Of a stretch of 64,000 nucleotides of DNA, positions 10,875 to 20,042 are shown piece after piece. This stretch comes from Pseudoxanthomonas sacheonensis (GTDB lineage Bacteria > Pseudomonadota > Gammaproteobacteria > Xanthomonadales > Xanthomonadaceae). Numbering within the stretch: the first letter of the stretch is position 1; each line of letters starts with the position of its first letter. Under the pieces are notes generated by a model. That model was given only the letters and a program-made list of their open reading frames with translations, searched no databases and was not told the origin of the DNA. The position numbers were made by a program, and so were the translations under genes. The stretch is taken from positions 1 through 64,000 of the forward strand of contig NZ_PDWS01000025.1 in the NCBI RefSeq assembly GCF_010093305.1. The letters are read 5' to 3'.

Positions 10875-11965
10875 CAACGCACCTTCAACGTCGCAAGGCC
10901 GACGAGGACCAGCACCACCGAGATGATCCAGAAACGCACGATCACGCGCGGCTCGGGCCAGCCCTTCAATTCGAAATGGTGATGGATGGGCGCCATGCGG
11001 AACACGCGCTTGCCGGTGAGCTTGAACGAGGCCACCTGGATCATCACCGACAGCGTTTCGATGACGAAGATGCCGCCCATGATCACCAGCACCAGTTCCT
11101 GGCGCACGATCACCGCCACCGTTCCCAATACCGCGCCCAGCGCCAGCGCGCCGATATCGCCCATGAACACCATGGCCGGATAAGTGTTGAACCAGAGGAA
11201 GCCCAGACCCGCGCCGGCGATGGCCGCGCAGATGATCACCAGTTCGCCGGCGCCCGGCACCTGTGGGATCTGCAGATAGGCGGAGAACACCGCGTTGCCC
11301 GAGGCGTAGGCGAACACGCCCAACGCGCAGGCCACCAGCACCGTGGGCATGATCGCCAGGCCATCCAGGCCGTCGGTCAGATTGACCGCGTTGGAAAAAC
11401 CGACGATCCAGAAATACGCGATGGCGATGAAGCCGATGCCGGCCAGCGGCAAGGCCACGCTCTTGATCATCGGGATATAGAACGTGGTCGAGGCCGGCAC
11501 CGAAGGATCGGCGGTCATGAACAGGAAGATGCCGGCGCCCAACCCGAAAATGGATTGCAGCAGGTACTTCCAGCGCGACTTCAAGCCATTGGGATCGCGC
11601 TTGACGATCTTGATCCAGTCGTCGTACCAGCCGATGGCGCCGAAGGCCAGCATCACCAGCAACACCACCCAGACATAACGGTTGCGCAGGTCTCCCCACA
11701 GCAGCACCGACAACAGCACCGTCATCAGGATCAGCGCGCCGCCCATGGTCGGCGTGCCGGCCTTGGTGAAATGGGTCTGCGGGCCGTCCTGGCGGATCGG
11801 CTGGCCGCCCTTGAACTGGGCCAGCCGGCGGATCACCGCAGGACCCATCCACAGCGACAGGAACAGCGAGGTCAGCGCCGCCAGGATGCCGCGGAAAGTC
11901 AGGTAGCCGAACAAGCCGAACAGGCTTTCCAGCTGCTGCAGCCAACGTGTCAATTCAAGCAGCAT
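10874..11965 (-). CDS. mraY: phospho-MurNAc-pentapeptide transferase
   Basis: A polytopic inner-membrane enzyme that transfers phospho-MurNAc-pentapeptide to undecaprenyl phosphate, giving lipid I. The 363-residue protein has about ten membrane helices. The catalytic motifs are present: GWYDDWIK in an early loop, [10 protein letters not shown] in the middle, and [15 protein letters not shown] near the C-terminus. The ATG at 11965 overlaps the end of murF by 11 bases. Confidence 0.97.
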   Translation of the reverse strand: MLLELTRWLQQLESLFGLFGYLTFRGILAALTSLFLSLWMGPAVIRRLAQFKGGQPIRQDGPQTHFTKAGTPTMGGALILMTVLLSVLLWGDLRNRYVWVVLLVMLAFGAIGWYDDWIKIVKRDPNGLKSRWKYLLQSIFGLGAGIFLFMTADPSVPASTTFYIPMIKSVALPLAGIGFIAIAYFWIVGFSNAVNLTDGLDGLAIMPTVLVACALGVFAYASGNAVFSAYLQIPQVPGAGELVIICAAIAGAGLGFLWFNTYPAMVFMGDIGALALGAVLGTVAVIVRQELVLVIMGGIFVIETLSVMIQVASFKLTGKRVFRMAPIHHHFELKGWPEPRVIVRFWIISVVLVLVGLATLKVR

Positions 11966-13337
11966 GCGATGCGCCCTCCCCTTTGGACAGCAGTGCGGTG
12001 ACGATGCGGTCCATCGCGCTTCCCCTCGATCCTTTCACCAGGCAGCGCAGACCCTGCGGTTGCGCTGCCTGCATCAGGTCGGCGCGCAAGGCATCGACCA
12101 GTTCTTTATGCGTTTCGAAACCGCGCGCGCCTTCGCCGAAGGCCTGCGCGGCGGCCGCGCTCAGTGGCCCCAGCGTGTACAGGCGGCGCAGGCCCGCGGC
12201 CTTGGCCTTGCGCCCTGCATCGGCATGCAGCGCTTGGCCTTCGTCGCCGAGCTCGCGCATGTCGCCCAGCACCAACCAGGCTTCGCCACCGGCCGCGGCC
12301 AGCGTGTCGATGGCGGCTGCCAGCGAACCGGGATTGGCGTTGTAGCTGTCGTCGATCAACACGGCGCCGTTGGCCAGCACATGCGCGACCTGACGGCCGG
12401 GCACCGGCTTGCTTGCGGCCAGCCCTTCGACGATCGTGGCCAAGGCCACGCCGCTCGCCAATGCGAGAGACGCGGCGGCCAATGCGTTGAGCAGGTTGTG
12501 GCGCCCGGGCAGCGGCAATTCGACGGCCGCTTCGCCTTGCGGCGCGACCAGCAGGAATCGCGAGCCGTCGACGCCGGCCACGATATTCCGCGCGGTGACA
12601 TCGGCAGTCGAGTCCAGACCGAAGCGCAGTATCTTCCGGCCGGCGGCAAGACCCGCGAAGTACTCGGCGAACGCGTCGTCGGCATTGATCACGGCCACGC
12701 CGTCCACGGCCAGCGCCGAGTAGATCGCACCCTTGGTCTGGGCCACGCCCATCAGGCTGCCCATGCGCTCCAGGTGCGCGGCGGCGACATTGTTCACCAG
12801 CGACACGTCGGGCACGACGATGTCGGTCAGGTAGGCGATATCGCCCGGCTTGCCGGCGCCCATTTCGTAAATGGAGAAATCCGCGTCGTCCGGCGCATCG
12901 ATCACCGCCAGCGGCAGCCCGATCTCGTTGTTGCGGTTGCCGGGATTGAAATAGGTGTTGCCGGCGCGCTGCAGGATCGCCACGGTCAAGGCCTTGACGC
13001 TGGTCTTGCCGTTGCTGCCGGTGATGGCGATGGCTTTGCCGCCGCGGTCCAGCTGCAGGCTGGTCGCGATGCGCGCCAGCGCCAGCTGGGTATCGGCAAC
13101 GACGATCTGCGGCAGTTCCACTTCCACCGGGTGATCGACCATCAAGGCGGCGGCGTTGCGCATGGCCGCGTCGTAGGCGAAATCGTGGCCATCGAAACGC
13201 TCGCCGCGCAGCGCGACATAAAGGCTGCCAGGCATCAGGCTGCGCGTGTCGTTGGTCAGCGTGTCGACCAGCAGATCCTCGCCACGCAGTTCGCCGCCGG
13301 CCCAGTGCGCAAGCAGCGACAGGGGAAGCCGCTTCAT
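11955..13337 (-). CDS. murF: UDP-MurNAc-tripeptide--D-alanyl-D-alanine ligase
   Basis: A Mur ligase adding the D-Ala-D-Ala made by DdlB. It has 460 residues, with an N-terminal substrate-binding domain, the ATP P-loop TGSNGKTS (106-113), a central [10 protein letters not shown] motif and the C-terminal [13 protein letters not shown] motif typical of MurF. The start MKRLPLSL at 13337 overlaps the murE stop as ATGA; the frame is open for six further codons upstream inside murE. Confidence 0.97.
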   Translation of the reverse strand: MKRLPLSLLAHWAGGELRGEDLLVDTLTNDTRSLMPGSLYVALRGERFDGHDFAYDAAMRNAAALMVDHPVEVELPQIVVADTQLALARIATSLQLDRGGKAIAITGSNGKTSVKALTVAILQRAGNTYFNPGNRNNEIGLPLAVIDAPDDADFSIYEMGAGKPGDIAYLTDIVVPDVSLVNNVAAAHLERMGSLMGVAQTKGAIYSALAVDGVAVINADDAFAEYFAGLAAGRKILRFGLDSTADVTARNIVAGVDGSRFLLVAPQGEAAVELPLPGRHNLLNALAAASLALASGVALATIVEGLAASKPVPGRQVAHVLANGAVLIDDSYNANPGSLAAAIDTLAAAGGEAWLVLGDMRELGDEGQALHADAGRKAKAAGLRRLYTLGPLSAAAAQAFGEGARGFETHKELVDALRADLMQAAQPQGLRCLVKGSRGSAMDRIVTALLSKGEGASHAA

Positions 13338-14803
13338 GCCCGCACCTCCAGGCACTGGCGGGCGACCGCCGTATCGTCGAACTCGTGGCGCACGCCGGCG
13401 ATTTCCTGATAAGGCTCATGGCCCTTGCCGGCGATGAGCACGATGTCGTTCGCCCCGGCTTCTCCAATCGCGCGTGCGATCGCCTGCGCACGGTCGCGCT
13501 GCACGGTTACCGATCCGGGTCTGGCGAAGCCGGCCAGGATGTCGGCGACGATCGCATCGCCGTCTTCGCCGCGCGGATTGTCGTCGGTCACGATCACCCG
13601 GTCGGCCAGCCGTTCGGCGCAGGCGGCCATCAGCGGGCGCTTGCCCACGTCGCGCTCGCCGCCGCAACCGAACACGCAGATCAGCCGCGCAGGCGCGTGG
13701 TCGCGCAGGCTGGCCAGCGCCTGTTCCAGCGCATCGGGCGTGTGCGCGTAGTCGATCACCACCAGCGGCTGCTGGCCGTCGCCGCCCAGGCGGTTCATGC
13801 GGCCATGGATGGGCTGCAGCTTCGACAGCGTGCGCGCGATGTCGGCGGGCGCATCGCCCAGCGCATGCAACGCGCCGGCCACCGCCAGCAGGTTGTCGAC
13901 GTTGAAACGGCCCAGCAGCTTGGACTGGACGCCGTAGCAATCGTTTTCGACCGTCAGGTCGAAGGCGATGCCGTTCGCGTCCAGACGCAGATTGCTTGCG
14001 CGCACGCTGGCTTCGGTTTCGTCGCGCGAGCTCAGACCGATGGCGCGCAGGTCTTCCGGCAGCTGCGCCATCAGTTCGCGACCGAACGCATCGTCGAGAT
14101 TGATCACCGCCGCCTGCAATTCGGGCCAGGCGAACAGCCGCGCCTTGGCCGCGCCGTAGCCGGCCATGTCGCCGTGATAATCGAGATGGTCGCGGGTGAG
14201 ATTGGTGAACACGGCGACATCGAAATGCACCGCATCGACGCGGCCCTGATCCAACGCGTGCGAGCTCACTTCCATCGCCACCGCCTTGGCCCCGGCATCG
14301 CGCAACTGCGCCAGCAGCGCATGCATCTGCAGCACCAGCGGCGTGGTGAAACCCGTAGGAACGACTTCTCCGTAAAGCCCTGCGCCCAGCGTGCCGATGC
14401 TGGCCGCACGCAGGCCGCGCAGATGCCAGGCTTGCGCCAGCAGTTGCACGGTGGAAGTCTTGCCGTTGGTGCCGGTGACGCCGACCATCGACATGTCGCG
14501 CGACGGGCGCGCATGGAAGCGGTCGGCCATTTCGCCCATGCGCGCGCGCAGGCCGGGCACGGCGATCGCATCGGCGGGCACATCGAATTCGGCCGGTGCC
14601 GGCGGCTCGAACAGAATCGCGCTGGCGCCTGCGGCCTGTGCTTGTTCGACGAAACCCAGACCGTGCGCGCCGAATCCGGCGATGGCGACGAACGCATCGC
14701 CCGGTTCGATGTGGCGGCTGTCCAGCACCAGTCCACGGATCACGATGTCGCGCGGAATCTCCATCTCCGGCAACAGATCGGCCAGGGCCATGGCGCGCCT
14801 CAT
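13334..14803 (-). CDS. murE: UDP-MurNAc-L-Ala-D-Glu--meso-diaminopimelate ligase
   Basis: The Mur ligase that adds the third stem residue. The 489-residue protein has the P-loop GTNGKTST at 111-118 and the C-terminal DDNPR motif. That motif marks specificity for meso-diaminopimelate rather than lysine, as expected for a Gram-negative organism. The ATG at 14803 overlaps the ftsI stop as ATGA, which favours it over the in-frame ATG four codons later. Confidence 0.97.
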   Translation of the reverse strand: MRRAMALADLLPEMEIPRDIVIRGLVLDSRHIEPGDAFVAIAGFGAHGLGFVEQAQAAGASAILFEPPAPAEFDVPADAIAVPGLRARMGEMADRFHARPSRDMSMVGVTGTNGKTSTVQLLAQAWHLRGLRAASIGTLGAGLYGEVVPTGFTTPLVLQMHALLAQLRDAGAKAVAMEVSSHALDQGRVDAVHFDVAVFTNLTRDHLDYHGDMAGYGAAKARLFAWPELQAAVINLDDAFGRELMAQLPEDLRAIGLSSRDETEASVRASNLRLDANGIAFDLTVENDCYGVQSKLLGRFNVDNLLAVAGALHALGDAPADIARTLSKLQPIHGRMNRLGGDGQQPLVVIDYAHTPDALEQALASLRDHAPARLICVFGCGGERDVGKRPLMAACAERLADRVIVTDDNPRGEDGDAIVADILAGFARPGSVTVQRDRAQAIARAIGEAGANDIVLIAGKGHEPYQEIAGVRHEFDDTAVARQCLEVRA

Positions 14804-16620
14804 TGCACGTCACCCGGCAGCGGCACGGGCAGCGCGGCATGTACTTCGGCGGGTATGGCGGCTGCCGGCACGGCGGCAAGTCCGCGCTTGCCATCGGCCT
14901 TTTCCTGCGCCGCGATCCAGGTTTCGATGTCGTCCGGCGGCACGTCCATCAAGCGCAACGCGCCTTCCATCACGTTGTGGAAGACAGGACCGGCGACCAG
15001 ACCGCCGTAGTAGGAACCCTGGCTCGGCTCGTTCACCACCACCGCCATCGCGAAGCGCGGGTTGTCCACCGGCACTACGCCAGCGAAGAACGACAGGTAC
15101 TTGCGCGAATACCCGCCGCCGGAGGCCTTGCGCGAGGTACCGGTCTTGCCGGCCACGTGGTAGCCGAGGATCGCAGCCTGGGTCGCGGTGCCGCCGGGTT
15201 CGGTCACCGTCTGCATCATCTTCAGCACCTCGGCGGCGATCACCGGGTCGAGGATCTGCTTGGGTTCGTTGCGCTCGCCCTTGACGAAGGTCGGCTGGAT
15301 CGCACGTCCGCCGTTGGCCAGCGTCGCGTAGGCGTGCGCGACCTGGAGCGGCGTGACCGCAATGCCGTAGCCGTAGGACATGGTCTGTTTGCTGGTGCCG
15401 CTCCACCGATTGGGCGCCGGGAACAACCCGGACGCTTCGCCCGGGAAGCCGCTGCGGGTGCTCTGGCCGTAACCCATCTTGCGGAAGAAGTCGTAGAACT
15501 GGCGGTTTTCCAGCCGCTGGGCGATCTTTGCGGCGCCCACGTTGGAGCTCTTGCGAATCACGCCCGTGGTGTCGAGCACGCCGTAATTGTGAGTGTCCGT
15601 GGTGCGGTACTTGCCGTTGGGCATCCAGCCCGGATTGGTATTGAATATCGTCGCGGGCGTAATCACGCCCGCTTCCAACCCGGCGGCGACGGTAAGCGGT
15701 TTGGCGGTCGAGCCGGGTTCGAACAGATCGGTCACCGCGCGGTTGCGGTGCGCGTCCGGCTTGCCCAACGAGGTCGAGTTGGGATTGAACGTGGGCAAGT
15801 TGACCATGGCCAGCACTTCGCCAGTAGCCACGTCCAGAACCACCGCAGAACCCGCGGTGGCCTCGTGGGAGATCAGCGCGTTGCGAAGCTCCCGATAGGC
15901 CAGGTATTGGATGCGGCGATCGATGCTGAGAGTCAGATCCTTGCCCGGCTGCGCCTGGCGGACCAGGTCCACGTTCTCCACGATGCGGCCGCGGTTGTCG
16001 CGGATGACCTTCTTCGCGCCCGGAGTGCCGCGCAACCATTCGTCGAACGCCAGCTCCACGCCTTCCTGGCCGCGGTCGTCGATATTGGTGAAGCCCAGCA
16101 CATGCGCCATCGCTTCGCCTTGCGGATAGAAGCGGCGGTACTCGCGCTTGGAGTACACGCCGGGTACGCCGTGGGCCAGGATCTTCTTCGCCTCGTCCGG
16201 GTTGATCCGGCGCTTGAGGTAATAGAACTCTTTTTCCGCGCGCTGGCTGACCCGGCTGGTCAGCGTGTCCAGCGGCTCGCCCAGGGCGCGCGCCAGCTCC
16301 GGCAAACGGTCCGGGGCTTTCAACAACTCCTGCGGGTCGCACCAGATCGATTCGACCGGGGAAGACACCGCCACCGGCTCGCCGTTACGGTCGGTGATCA
16401 TGCCGCGCGAGGTCGGGATCTCGATGTTGCGCACGAAGCGCTCGTTGCCTTCGCGCTGGTAGAAATCGCGATTGACCAGCTGCACGTAGGCGGCGCGGCC
16501 GATCAGGCTGACCGAGCACAGTCCCAGCGCGCACACCACCAGCAGCACCCGGCCGCGCAGGTTGAAGCGTGCGCGGTTGCGGCCGCGCGGAGCCTGGTTG
16601 TTCTTGTCGCGGCTCTTCAT
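14800..16620 (-). CDS. ftsI: septal transpeptidase FtsI (PBP3)
   Basis: A class B penicillin-binding protein cross-linking septal peptidoglycan in the periplasm. It has 606 residues: a basic cytoplasmic N-terminus, one membrane anchor at about 24-42, a non-catalytic pedestal domain and the transpeptidase domain. The active-site triads are complete: the serine motif STAK at 304-307, SSN at 358-360 and KTG at 492-494. The start overlaps the ftsL stop as ATGA. It works with FtsW, encoded four genes downstream in the same operon. Confidence 0.97.
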   Translation of the reverse strand: MKSRDKNNQAPRGRNRARFNLRGRVLLVVCALGLCSVSLIGRAAYVQLVNRDFYQREGNERFVRNIEIPTSRGMITDRNGEPVAVSSPVESIWCDPQELLKAPDRLPELARALGEPLDTLTSRVSQRAEKEFYYLKRRINPDEAKKILAHGVPGVYSKREYRRFYPQGEAMAHVLGFTNIDDRGQEGVELAFDEWLRGTPGAKKVIRDNRGRIVENVDLVRQAQPGKDLTLSIDRRIQYLAYRELRNALISHEATAGSAVVLDVATGEVLAMVNLPTFNPNSTSLGKPDAHRNRAVTDLFEPGSTAKPLTVAAGLEAGVITPATIFNTNPGWMPNGKYRTTDTHNYGVLDTTGVIRKSSNVGAAKIAQRLENRQFYDFFRKMGYGQSTRSGFPGEASGLFPAPNRWSGTSKQTMSYGYGIAVTPLQVAHAYATLANGGRAIQPTFVKGERNEPKQILDPVIAAEVLKMMQTVTEPGGTATQAAILGYHVAGKTGTSRKASGGGYSRKYLSFFAGVVPVDNPRFAMAVVVNEPSQGSYYGGLVAGPVFHNVMEGALRLMDVPPDDIETWIAAQEKADGKRGLAAVPAAAIPAEVHAALPVPLPGDVQ

Positions 16621-16880
16621 GGGCGCACCACCACGACATCGGCGGCTTCCGGAAACTTCATGCCCAAGCGCATGCGCGCGATCTGGTCGATGCGGTTGCT
16701 TTCCGCCACGGTCGCCTGCTCCAGCTGCAGGCGGCCGAATTCGATATTCAGTTCGTCGCGCACCTTCTCCAGCCGCGACAGTTCCACGAACAACAGGCGG
16801 TGGCGATGACGCGCATAGACCACGCCGATCGCCGAGGCGATGCTGCCCAGGATCAACACCACCAGCAGGAAGCGGCTCAC
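16617..16880 (-). CDS. ftsL: cell division protein FtsL
   Basis: A small bitopic protein of 87 residues. One N-terminal membrane helix (about 3-21) is followed by a charged coiled coil ([20 protein letters not shown]) that in the family pairs with FtsB and activates FtsW/FtsI. It starts with GTG, which overlaps the rsmH stop as GTGA. Sequence similarity within the family is low, so the assignment relies mostly on size, topology and position between rsmH and ftsI. Confidence 0.9.
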   Translation of the reverse strand: MSRFLLVVLILGSIASAIGVVYARHRHRLLFVELSRLEKVRDELNIEFGRLQLEQATVAESNRIDQIARMRLGMKFPEAADVVVVRP

Positions 16881-17944
16881 CGGGCCGCTCCCGCGGCCGA
16901 GAATCGGGAATCGGGAATCGGGAATCGGGAAAAGCCCTTGTCCTGGCCCTTGCCCTTATCTATTCCCGATTCTCCACTTCCTATTCCCAGCTTCTCCGCC
17001 ACTCGCAACACCGCGCTGCGCGCGCGCGGATTGGCGGAGGTCTCAGCGGCATCGGCGCGCTGCGCATCGCCGATGGCCTTGAGTGTGGGCACGAATACGT
17101 CCAGGTCCGGCAAGCGGCGATTGGCCGGAGGCGCCTTCGCGTGCTTGGCGATGAATCGCTTGACGATCCGGTCTTCCAGCGAATGGAAGCTGATCACGGC
17201 CAGGCGGCCGCCGGCCTTCAGGCGGTCGAGCGCAGCGTCCAGGCCGGTTTCCAGATCGGCCAACTCGCGATTGATGTGGATGCGGATGGCCTGGAAGCTG
17301 CGCGTGGCCGGATTGATGTCGTGCTTGCCGCGCCCCACCACCGCACCCAGCAGATCGGCCAGATCGGCGGTACGGGTGAACGGCTTTTCGGCGCGGCGCG
17401 CGACGATGGCTTTCGCGATACGGCGGCTGAGCCGCTCCTCCCCATAGGTCCACAGCACGTCGGCGATCTCCGCCTCGTCGGCGCGCGCGAGCCATTCGGC
17501 CGCGCTCTCGCCAGCGTCGGGGTCCATGCGCATGTCCAGCGGACCGTCCTTGCCGAAGCTGAAACCGCGTTCGGCCACGTCCAATTGCGGCGAAGAGACG
17601 CCGAGGTCGAGCAGGATTCCGTCGAGTCCGGCGGCAGTCGCTTCCCATTCGGCGAGCGTGGCGAAACTGCCGCGACGGATCTTCACCCGCGCATCGCTCG
17701 CGAACTCTTGTTCGGCATGTGCGATCGCTTCGGGATCCTTGTCCATCAGCAGCAGCCGGCCTCCCGGGCCGAGTTTTTGCAGCACGCCGCGCGCATGTCC
17801 GCCGCGCCCGAAGGTGCCATCCAGGTAGGTTCCGTTCTCTCGCACCTGCAGCCCTTCCATGACCTGCTCAAACATCACCGGCAGATGCCGCGCGGGAAGG
17901 TGGCCGGCTTGCGCTTGACCGCGCACCCGGGCACCGTCCGTCAC
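16877..17944 (-). CDS. rsmH: 16S rRNA (cytosine-1402-N4)-methyltransferase
   Basis: An AdoMet-dependent methyltransferase of the ribosomal P site. It has about 355 residues, with the SAM-binding [10 protein letters not shown] loop, [14 protein letters not shown] and the C-terminal [15 protein letters not shown] motif. The start is uncertain: a GTG at 17944 overlaps the mraZ stop as GTGA and is used here, and a second GTG at 17926 is possible. After the usual family end ([11 protein letters not shown]) the last 31 residues are translated palindromic repeat, read as [10 protein letters not shown]...FPIPDSRFS. The repeat therefore supplies the 3' end and leads into ftsL. Confidence 0.95.
   Translation of the reverse strand: MTDGARVRGQAQAGHLPARHLPVMFEQVMEGLQVRENGTYLDGTFGRGGHARGVLQKLGPGGRLLLMDKDPEAIAHAEQEFASDARVKIRRGSFATLAEWEATAAGLDGILLDLGVSSPQLDVAERGFSFGKDGPLDMRMDPDAGESAAEWLARADEAEIADVLWTYGEERLSRRIAKAIVARRAEKPFTRTADLADLLGAVVGRGKHDINPATRSFQAIRIHINRELADLETGLDAALDRLKAGGRLAVISFHSLEDRIVKRFIAKHAKAPPANRRLPDLDVFVPTLKAIGDAQRADAAETSANPRARSAVLRVAEKLGIGSGESGIDKGKGQDKGFSRFPIPDSRFSAAGAAR
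16899..16990. repeat. family A inverted repeat (copy 2) inside rsmH
   Basis: Four consecutive GGGAATC-type units on the plus strand are answered by ATTCCCGATTC and ATTCCC units about 55 bases later. The whole element lies in the rsmH reading frame and encodes its C-terminus. Confidence 0.75.
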
Positions 17945-18387
17945 AGCTTCAGGTCGAGCATGTGCTCGCTCAGATCGTCGTCGGACAAGGTCTGACGGAT
18001 CTGCGCGTGATGCGCCTGCTCGCTCCACAATTCGAATTTGTCGCCCATGCCCAGCAGCACGGCTTTTTTCTCGATGCCCACCGCGCTGCGATGGCTGGCC
18101 GGAATGCTGATACGGCCGTTGCCGTCCAGCTCCACCGGCGTCGCCGCGCCCACCAGCTTCAACTGCAGGTTGCGGTGCGCACGCTGGGTGCTGGGCAACG
18201 CATTGACCGAATCGCGGACACGCTGCCATTCCTTCTCGGGGTACAGGTACAGGCAGCCCAGCTCGAAAGGGTTGTAGGCGATCACCAGCCGGTTGCCGCA
18301 TTCGCGCGCGACAAGCTCGCGATAGGCGGTGGGCACCGCCAACCGGCCCTTGTCGTCAACTGTGATGGCGGTCTCACCTTGGAACAC
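17941..18387 (-). CDS. mraZ: transcriptional regulator MraZ
   Basis: A SpoVT/AbrB-like DNA-binding protein, first gene of the dcw operon and its autoregulator in studied bacteria. The 148-residue protein contains two related halves, each with the family signature: [13 protein letters not shown] near the N-terminus and [13 protein letters not shown] in the middle. I chose the GTG at 18387, giving [15 protein letters not shown], because family members begin at that point; another GTG at 18402 would add five residues. Five 10-bp-phased boxes lie immediately upstream. Confidence 0.93.
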   Translation of the reverse strand: MFQGETAITVDDKGRLAVPTAYRELVARECGNRLVIAYNPFELGCLYLYPEKEWQRVRDSVNALPSTQRAHRNLQLKLVGAATPVELDGNGRISIPASHRSAVGIEKKAVLLGMGDKFELWSEQAHHAQIRQTLSDDDLSEHMLDLKL

Positions 18388-18427
18388 GACCCCTGCACCC
18401 ACGAAATCCGCTGGAAGGCGGCAATTG

Positions 18428-18472
18428 AACCACGAAAAACCACTAATAACCCGGTTTTCCCTCTGATGCCCA
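18428..18472 (-). promoter_or_regulatory. putative MraZ operator (five 10-bp-phased boxes)
   Basis: Read on the minus strand, the boxes TGGGC, AGGGA, GGGTT, TGGTT and TGGTT start exactly 10 bases apart. MraZ of E. coli is known to bind TGGGN repeats separated by 5 bases. The first box abuts the -10 element, consistent with repression by the product of the first gene. Confidence 0.6.
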
Positions 18473-18499
18473 CCTTAGCACCGGCCGGAAGGTTGTCAA
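18472..18499 (-). promoter_or_regulatory. promoter of the dcw cluster
   Basis: A perfect -35 box TTGACA (18494-18499) and a -10 box TAAGGT (18472-18477) are separated by 16 bp on the minus strand, about 85 bp upstream of mraZ. No other promoter as good is visible before the ftsZ terminator. Confidence 0.75.
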
Positions 18500-18569
18500 C
18501 AGGGAAGACAGGAATAAATCATCTTGTACTTCAATGGCTTGCGGCATACTTCACAAACTTGTTCAAAGG

Positions 18570-18578
18570 TTATCCACA
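18570..18578 (+). promoter_or_regulatory. consensus DnaA box
   Basis: The 9-mer TTATCCACA, a perfect high-affinity DnaA box, lies about 70 bp upstream of the dcw -35 element in the region shared with the NRDE gene. Only one box was found, so this is not an origin. Confidence 0.5.
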
Positions 18579-18591
18579 AGATGCTGTTTAG

Positions 18592-18606
18592 TCTCAAATT
18601 TTGAGA
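18592..18606. promoter_or_regulatory. AT-rich operator-like palindrome
   Basis: A perfect 7-bp inverted repeat (TCTCAAA/TTTGAGA) around one central base, in the intergenic region upstream of the NRDE gene. It stands out in a G+C-rich genome, but no regulator can be named. Confidence 0.3.
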
Positions 18607-18713
18607 TTGAGCCAGGATTCATGCCTGTGGACGCGATGTGAACGGCCGGAATCTCATGGACTCCTGAGATCTCCCCACTGGCAGCCGATTGCGCGAGGAT
18701 CGAGAATCGCGGC

Positions 18714-19481
18714 ATGTGCCTGGTTGCGGTCGCCTGGAAAGTCCACCCCCGCTGGCGGTTGCTGATGGCCGGCAATCGCGACGAATTCCATGCCCGCCCC
18801 ACGGCCCCACTGGCCCTGTGGCCGGAGCCGGCCGGCATCCGGGCCGGCCGCGATCTGCAGTCCGGAGGCACCTGGGTAGGAATCGAGAGGCGCGGACGTG
18901 TCGCCGTGGTCACCAACGTGCGCGATCCGCTGGCGCAGACGATTTCGGGACCCTCGCGCGGGGCATTGCCGGTGGGTTTCCTGCAAGGCACCGCCGCCGA
19001 CGCCGCCCGCCATGCCCGCGACCTTATGGCGGGCGCGCGGGATTACTCGCCGTTCAATCTGCTGATCGCCGATGCGGATTCGTGCGAATACATCGGCAAC
19101 CATCCGGCGCTGGAGCATCGCACTATCGCGCCGGGCATCCATGGCATGTCCAATGGCGGTTTCGATATTGCGTGGCCGAAGACGCAACGCCTTTGCGAAG
19201 CGATGCGGAAGTGGTCTGAAACCGATGCGGTGGACCCGCAACCGTTGTGGCATGCCCTGGCCGACGAACGCGTCGCCGCCGATGCGGAATTGCCCGATAC
19301 CGGCGTAGGCCTGGAACTGGAGCGGAAACTCTCCTCCGCTTTCATCCGCGGCCCCGTCTACGGCACCCGCGCCAGCACGATCATCGCCATCGACTACGAA
19401 GGACGCGGCTACATAAGCGAACGCAGATTCGGCCCCGACGGCGTTTTCGAAGGCGAAACCACGCTATCCAACGACGCGTGA
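18714..19481 (+). CDS. NRDE (TANGO2-like) family protein
   Basis: A 255-residue protein of the NRDE/TANGO2 family, named for the N21-R22-D23-E24 tetrad visible in MAGNRDEFHARP. It also shows the GGTWVGIERRGRVAVVTNVR and FNLLIAD segments and a late YGTRASTII motif, in the order expected for Ntn-hydrolase-like members. Cys2 is available as an N-terminal nucleophile after Met removal, which is an inference. The bacterial function is unknown. It stands alone on the plus strand between the dcw promoter and rnpB. Confidence 0.85.
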   Translation: MCLVAVAWKVHPRWRLLMAGNRDEFHARPTAPLALWPEPAGIRAGRDLQSGGTWVGIERRGRVAVVTNVRDPLAQTISGPSRGALPVGFLQGTAADAARHARDLMAGARDYSPFNLLIADADSCEYIGNHPALEHRTIAPGIHGMSNGGFDIAWPKTQRLCEAMRKWSETDAVDPQPLWHALADERVAADAELPDTGVGLELERKLSSAFIRGPVYGTRASTIIAIDYEGRGYISERRFGPDGVFEGETTLSNDA

Positions 19482-19494
19482 TGCGGAGCCCGCG

Positions 19495-19520
19495 CGTCGG
19501 GGACGTAGCCCCGACCTACG
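19495..19520. repeat. GTAG-type hairpin (family D)
   Basis: GTCGGGG...CCCCGAC palindrome ending in CCTAC, just after the NRDE stop. Related copies with GTAGGTCGGGGCT arms lie at 49249-49340 and 56159-56232. Confidence 0.6.
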
Positions 19521-19544
19521 ACCAGTCGCGCGAGCGGAGTAACA

Positions 19545-19565
19545 GCCCCCTTTAGTAAAGGGGGC
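19545..19565. repeat. GCCCCCTTTA/TAAAGGGGGC palindrome (family E)
   Basis: A perfect 10-bp inverted repeat around one base. The CCCCCTTTG-type relatives occur at 26268-26392. Confidence 0.6.
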
Positions 19566-19609
19566 GCCGCGACAGCGGCGGGGAATTGGGCGCACAAGCC
19601 GGGGCCCGA

Positions 19610-19628
19610 AACTTGCGAAGCAAGTTTT
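19610..19628 (+). terminator. hairpin between the NRDE gene and rnpB
   Basis: AACTTGC and GCAAGTT form a 7-bp stem with a GAA loop followed by TT on the plus strand. It is well placed to stop NRDE transcription and, in the other direction, to end rnpB. Confidence 0.4.
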
Positions 19629-19662
19629 GGGGCTTTCATCGAAGCAAAGCGAAGATGAAAGC

Positions 19663-20015
19663 GGCGGAGCCGGCCGATAAGCCGGGTTCTGTCTTGGACA
19701 GTCATTCCTCTAGGCGCAACGTCGCCGTTACGCTCGAGCAACCTACCCGGACCCGACGCGGGCCGCGTCATGAGGTCCCTATTTGGTCTTGCTCCCGGTG
19801 GGGTTTGCCGTGCCGGTCTGTTGCCAGACTCGCGGTGCGCTCTTACCGCACCATTTCACCCTTGCCACGCGTTCCGAAGAACCGTTCGGCGGTATCTTTC
19901 TGTTGCACTTTCCGTCGGCTCGCGCCGCCCAGGCATTACCTGGCACCGTGCCCTGTGGAGCCCGGACTTTCCTCGTCGCCCTTGCGAACGACGCGACTGT
20001 CTGGCCGACCCCGCC
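19663..20015 (-). ncRNA. rnpB: RNase P RNA (class A)
   Basis: The catalytic RNA that matures tRNA 5' ends. On the minus strand it shows the universally conserved blocks in order: GAGGAAAGTCCGGGCTCC near the 5' end, GGGTGAAA...GGTAAGAGCGCACCG, GGCAAACCCC, AAATAGGG, and ACAGAACCCGGCTTA near the 3' end. The 5' GGCGGGGTCGGCC and 3' GGCCGGCTCCGCC segments pair as helix P1 and set the boundaries, giving about 353 nt. It is close to rsmI and lpoA/yraN, as in other gammaproteobacteria, but chrA lies between. Confidence 0.96.
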
Positions 20016-20042
20016 ATGCATATTGTCGCATGCATGCGCTGA

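Noticed and set aside
10976-12001. Open frame opposite mraY, rich in H, Q and D
   Set aside because: Exact antisense shadow of mraY with no family features; the same pattern is seen opposite nearly every gene here.
18570-18606. Possible replication origin near mraZ
   Set aside because: Only one DnaA box, no AT-rich unwinding region and no dnaA or gidA nearby.
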